From assembly GCF_003711105.1 (NCBI RefSeq), contig NZ_CP023865.1, positions 7,423,001 through 7,487,000 of the forward strand: a DNA stretch of 64,000 bases, read 5' to 3'. Below the pieces are notes generated by a model. It ran no database searches, was not told the origin of the DNA, and saw only the letters and a program-made list of their open reading frames with translations. Below are positions 60,318 to 64,000 of this stretch, piece by piece (position 1 is the first letter of the stretch; each line of letters begins with the position of its first letter). The DNA is from Actinoplanes teichomyceticus ATCC 31121 (GTDB lineage: Bacteria > Actinomycetota > Actinomycetes > Mycobacteriales > Micromonosporaceae). A program made the translations under genes and the position numbers.

Positions 60318-63300
60318 TTCGGGGGTTCCACCACTTGCCTGCCCTTACCGGAGATCGGGCAACTCGTGCGTACCGGGCAGACCCGGCAGCGGCTGTTCGC
60401 CACCGCGGAGAACGTCGCGGCGGCCATCGTCTCGGCGGTGCGGCGGACCATCGCGTACGCCCACTGCGGGTCGTTCGCCTCGGTGATCGGCACCTGCATC
60501 TGCTCGCGGGCCTCCCGTCCCAGGCCCAGCTGCACCAGCGCGGCGCCGCCGCTGTCGGTGCCGTAGTCGGCGAAGGCGCCCGCGTCGACCGCCGCCTGGT
60601 AGCCGGCCAGCTGCGGGTTCTCCGCGACGTCGGCGGCGACCGCGGTCGACTTGCCGGTCTTCAAGTCGATCACCACGAGCCGGCCGGCCTCGTCCACCTC
60701 CAGCCGGTCCACCCGGCCGGTCAGCTGGATCGGCCGGTTCTCGTCCTCCAGCCGGACGGTGAACTCGTGCTCGATCGCCAGCAGCCGGCGCGGGTTCGCC
60801 GCCAGCCAGCGCAGCAGCTTGTCCACCATGGCCTGGGCGCGTTCCTGCTCCGAGCCGGCCATCCAGCGGGCCGCCAGCTCGATCGTGTCGAAGCGGGCCG
60901 AGACGTACTCGACCAGCTTCTCCCGGTCGGCGTGCGCGTCCTCGGCCAGCATCGCCGCCGCGTGCACCAGGTTGCCGATGCCCTGCGCGGGACCGGCCGG
61001 TGGCGCGCCGCCGTGGCGTTCCAGCAGCCAGCGCAGGCTGCAGCGGAGGGCACTCTCCATCGCCGACGGGGTGACCTTGACCGGGTCGCCCGCGTCGACC
61101 AGGGGGCGGTCGTCGGAGAGCGGGCGCAGGCCCCACCACTCGTCCGGATGGGCGCCGGGCACTCCGGCGGACGCGAGGCGGGCGAGCTCGGCCGCGGCGG
61201 CGCGGCGGCGGCTGGGTGTCTCGCCCGCCGACACCACGACGGTACGCAGCTCGGCGACCAGGGCGGGGAGGGTCAGCGCCCGGGGGGCGCGGCCGACCGG
61301 GATCTCGACGTCGTGCCCGGCCTCGGTCCCCGGCCCGGGCGCCGTGTCGTGGTCCGCCTCCCGGTCCTGGTCCGCCTCCCGGTCCTGGTCCGCCTCCCGG
61401 TCCTGGTCCGCTTCCTGGGCGTGGCCGACTTCGTTGCCGTGCCCCGCCTCCTCGCGGGTGGGTTCGGCCGGCTCGCTGTCACCTTCCGCGCCGAAAGCGG
61501 TGTCGCCGGGCAGCGACAGGTCGCCGGACGGGCCGGGGTCGCCCGGGACCGGCGGCTCATCCGACGGGCCGGCGTCGTCCGGGACCGGCGGCTCATCCGA
61601 CGGGCCGGCGTCGTCCGGGACCGGCGGCTCGGGTGGTGGTGGCGCGTCGGCACCCGGGTCGGCGCCGGGGCCCGGCGGCTCCACGCCGGCCGCGGCCAGC
61701 TCGCTCAGGAAGCGGCTGGGCTGCTCCTCGATCGCCGAACCGCCGGTGCCCACCGCGGCCACCGCGGTGGCCACCAGACGGCGACGGGCGCGGGTGGCGG
61801 CCACGTAGAACAGCCGCCGCTCCTCGTCGAGCAGCGCGGAGGTCTCGGCGACCACCGCCGCCGAGCCGGACGCGGGCCGCCCGGCGACCGCGTCGACCAG
61901 CCGCTCCGACCCGAGCAGGCTGCCGCGCAGGCGTAGATCGGGCCAGATGCCCTCCTGCACCCCGGCCAGCACCACGACGTCCCACTCCAGGCCCTTCGCC
62001 GCGTGCGCGGTGAGCAGCCGGACCGCGTCACCCCGGTCGGCGCTCGGCGCGATCGTGTCGGCGGGCAGGTCCTGGCCCAGCACGTGGTCGAGAAACACCC
62101 CGACGCCGGCGCCGGGCAGCCGGTCGACGAAGCGGGCGGCGGCGTCGAAGAGCACCACCATGGCGTCCAGATCACGGTCGGCGGCCTCGGCCCGCCACTG
62201 CCGGGCCCGGGCGGCCTGCGCCGGGTCGGTGACGCGCAGCTCGCCGGTGCTCATCGCGTACCACCGGTCGGCGAGCCCGCTGGCCCGCCAGACCGTCCAC
62301 AGCACGTCCTCGACCGAGGCGCCGGGCTCGGCGGCGGCCGTCCGGGCAACGGTGAGCAACCGGGCGATGGTCTGTGCCGGGCGAGCCCAGCGGCGTTCCA
62401 CCATGTCCAGGCCGGCCGGGTCGCGAACCGCGTCGACCAGCAGCTCGCCGGACGGGCGCCGGTCCCCCGCGGCCAGCGCCAGCGCGCGCAGTCCCTGGCG
62501 CAGCCGCCGTTCGGCGAGCGGGTCGGCGCCACCCAGCGGCGAGTGCAGCAGCGCCACCGCGGCCTCCTCGTCGAGCACCTCCGGGTCCAGCGAGCAGCGC
62601 AGCAGGAGCAGGAACGGCGCGACCGCGGGCTGCAGGTGCAGCGGCAGGTCCTCGGCGTGGATCACGGTGGGCACGCCGGCCGCGACCAGGGCCCGCTGCA
62701 CCGAGGGCTGCTGCAGGGTGGCGGAGCGCATCACCACCGCCATCCGCGACCAGGGGATCCCGTGGAGCAGGTGGGCCTCGCGCAGCGCGTGCGCGATGAA
62801 GGCGGTCTCCGCGGCGGGCGACCGGAACGTCCGCACGACCGCCTCGGCCACCGGCCCGGCCGGCGCGGCGTCAGCCGGACCCGACGACCGCACCGCGACC
62901 GGACCGGACGACCCGGCAACCACCGGCGCGGCGTCAGCCGGATCAGCCGATCGGACCGCGACCGGGCCGGACGACCCGGCAACCGCCGGGTCGGCGGCGG
63001 GTTCCGGGCCGGGCTCGGGAGGCGGGACCATCGGGCGGTGCCCGATCGGGCCGCGCATCCGGCGGGCCACCCGGGAGGTCGCGGTGAGCAGCGACGGCGC
63101 GGCCCGGTAGTTGGTGTGCAGGATCACCGTGTGGGCCGGAGCACCGGCCGCGGTGCGGAACCGGGCCGGGAAGTCGGCGACCACTTCCGGCGCGGCGCCC
63201 CGGAACCCGAAGATCGACGAATCCGGGTCGGCGAACGCGACCAGGGGCTTGCCGCCGCCGGCGACCTGGGCAAGCAGGTCCACCTGGGCCGGGTCGGTCT

Positions 63301-64000
63301 CGGCGAGCTCGTCGACGAAGACGAAGGCGAGGCGACGGCGCTCCGCGGCCAGCAGGTCCGGCTCGTCGGCGAGCAGTCCGGAGGCGGCCCGCACCAGCTC
63401 GGCCGGGTCGTAGGCGACCGAGCCGCGGGTGGTGGCGTCGCGCAGGGCCAGCACCTCGACGTACTCCCGGAGGAAGCGGGCGGCCGCCGACCAGTCGTCG
63501 CGGCCCAGGTCCGCGCCGAGCCGGGCGAGCTCGATCGGGCCGACGCCCCGCTCGGCGGCACGCTGCATCAGGTCGCGCAGCTGCTGCGCGAAGGCCCGGG
63601 TGGGCAGGGCCGGCCGCAGCTGCTCCGGCCACCCGATGGTGTCGGCGGCGTCCGGGTCCTCCACCACGGCCAGCAGCTCCCGGATGATCAGGTCCTGTTC
63701 CGGGCCGGTGAGCAGCCGCGGGGCGGGCTCGCCGCGCTCGGCGGCGGCACGGCGGAGCAGGCCGAAAGCGTACGCATGGAAGGTCCGCACCAGCGGCTCG
63801 TGCACGATCCGCCCGGCGTCCCCGGCGATCCGCGCCTCGATCCGGTCACGCAGCGACGCCGCGCCGCGGCGGCCGAAGGTGAGCACCAGGATCCGCTCCG
63901 GGTCGACGCCCTCGGCGATCCGGGCGGCGACCGCCTCGACCAGCACGGTGGTCTTGCCGGTGCCGGGGCCACCGACGACGAGCAGCGGGCCGCTGGTGTG
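60314..64000 (-). CDS. adnA: AdnA-type ATP-dependent helicase/nuclease subunit (partial, N-terminus outside window)
   Basis: At least 1228 codons, continuing past the right edge. Walker A GGPGTGKTT lies at the window end (63990-63947). The motor is divergent: motif II DELAETD and motif III ADPDSSIFGFRG lack the usual DEYQD and Q. The C-terminal nuclease has GRVDRLEVDEAGRLVVIDLKTGK and the Fe-S pattern RCRVCPVRTSC (C-x2-C-x5-C) plus an upstream Cys (SALRCSLRW), as in AddB. Two low-complexity inserts occur (62850-63000 and 61260-61680). Confidence 0.92.
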   Translation of the reverse strand, partial: HTSGPLLVVGGPGTGKTTVLVEAVAARIAEGVDPERILVLTFGRRGAASLRDRIEARIAGDAGRIVHEPLVRTFHAYAFGLLRRAAAERGEPAPRLLTGPEQDLIIRELLAVVEDPDAADTIGWPEQLRPALPTRAFAQQLRDLMQRAAERGVGPIELARLGADLGRDDWSAAARFLREYVEVLALRDATTRGSVAYDPAELVRAASGLLADEPDLLAAERRRLAFVFVDELAETDPAQVDLLAQVAGGGKPLVAFADPDSSIFGFRGAAPEVVADFPARFRTAAGAPAHTVILHTNYRAAPSLLTATSRVARRMRGPIGHRPMVPPPEPGPEPAADPAVAGSSGPVAVRSADPADAAPVVAGSSGPVAVRSSGPADAAPAGPVAEAVVRTFRSPAAETAFIAHALREAHLLHGIPWSRMAVVMRSATLQQPSVQRALVAAGVPTVIHAEDLPLHLQPAVAPFLLLLRCSLDPEVLDEEAAVALLHSPLGGADPLAERRLRQGLRALALAAGDRRPSGELLVDAVRDPAGLDMVERRWARPAQTIARLLTVARTAAAEPGASVEDVLWTVWRASGLADRWYAMSTGELRVTDPAQAARARQWRAEAADRDLDAMVVLFDAAARFVDRLPGAGVGVFLDHVLGQDLPADTIAPSADRGDAVRLLTAHAAKGLEWDVVVLAGVQEGIWPDLRLRGSLLGSERLVDAVAGRPASGSAAVVAETSALLDEERRLFYVAATRARRRLVATAVAAVGTGGSAIEEQPSRFLSELAAAGVEPPGPGADPGADAPPPPEPPVPDDAGPSDEPPVPDDAGPSDEPPVPGDPGPSGDLSLPGDTAFGAEGDSEPAEPTREEAGHGNEVGHAQEADQDREADQDREADQDREADHDTAPGPGTEAGHDVEIPVGRAPRALTLPALVAELRTVVVSAGETPSRRRAAAAELARLASAGVPGAHPDEWWGLRPLSDDRPLVDAGDPVKVTPSAMESALRCSLRWLLERHGGAPPAGPAQGIGNLVHAAAMLAEDAHADREKLVEYVSARFDTIELAARWMAGSEQERAQAMVDKLLRWLAANPRRLLAIEHEFTVRLEDENRPIQLTGRVDRLEVDEAGRLVVIDLKTGKSTAVAADVAENPQLAGYQAAVDAGAFADYGTDSGGAALVQLGLGREAREQMQVPITEANDPQWAYAMVRRTAETMAAATFSAVANSRCRVCPVRTSCPISGKGRQVVEPPK

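Noticed and set aside
60314..60320. Frameshift between adnA and adnB
   Set aside because: The ATGA overlap is normal translational coupling, and both proteins have complete ends there.

Overview
The window looks like chromosomal DNA of a high-GC actinobacterium. It encodes a SigR/RsrA thiol-stress switch, two WhiB-family proteins, a mycoredoxin, an AdnAB-type recombination helicase-nuclease and actinobacterial families such as DUF5709, DUF5679 and DUF2342. The secreted-enzyme content and gene style point to Micromonosporaceae (Actinoplanes-like). This placement is inferred from gene content, without a database search.

Layout. (1) 1-7.4 kb is a conserved core block: rsrA (partial), sigR, an alpha/beta hydrolase, whiB, an SRAP/YedK protein, aroA, rsgA, hisN and a STAS-HATPase protein. 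From memory, the sigH, yedK, aroA, rsgA order resembles M. tuberculosis Rv3223c-Rv3228. (2) 7.4-30.4 kb is accessory. It holds two GH16-fold secreted proteins (one apparently catalytically dead), a GH46 chitosanase, malQ, a Tat-exported DUF1501/DUF1800 pair, a spermidine-synthase-like protein, a repeat-rich protein, a Cys-rich pentapeptide protein and a lipase. Two initiator tRNA genes follow, in direct orientation 8.5 kb apart; between them lie a glycosyltransferase, two DHA2 efflux pumps with regulators, and a secreted copper-radical oxidase. (3) 30.4-64 kb is a second core block matching my memory of Rv3193c-Rv3202c: UPF0182, PDZ-Lon protease, DUF2342, a YgjP-like peptidase, an E1-like protein, an ABC1 kinase, whiB7 with a long leader, uvrD2, mrx1, nudC and adnBA. 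Inserted in it are an M16 protease pair, an Rrf2-ssuABC sulfonate-type operon, plsC and a cold-shock gene.

How the parts connect. SigR probably drives its own operon and mrx1: both have the GGAAT-N18/19-GTT promoter signature. The whiB7 region has the parts of a ribosome-sensing attenuator: an AT-rich-element promoter, a 107-codon leader ORF with a strong ribosome-binding site, a strong intrinsic terminator, then whiB7 and a coupled 74-codon gene. AdnA and AdnB overlap by ATGA and carry RecB-like nuclease domains; AdnA also has an AddB-type iron-sulfur cysteine pattern. Six tandem minisatellite arrays (periods 28-64 bp) lie only in non-coding gaps. No insertion sequence, integrase, CRISPR array or rRNA gene was seen.
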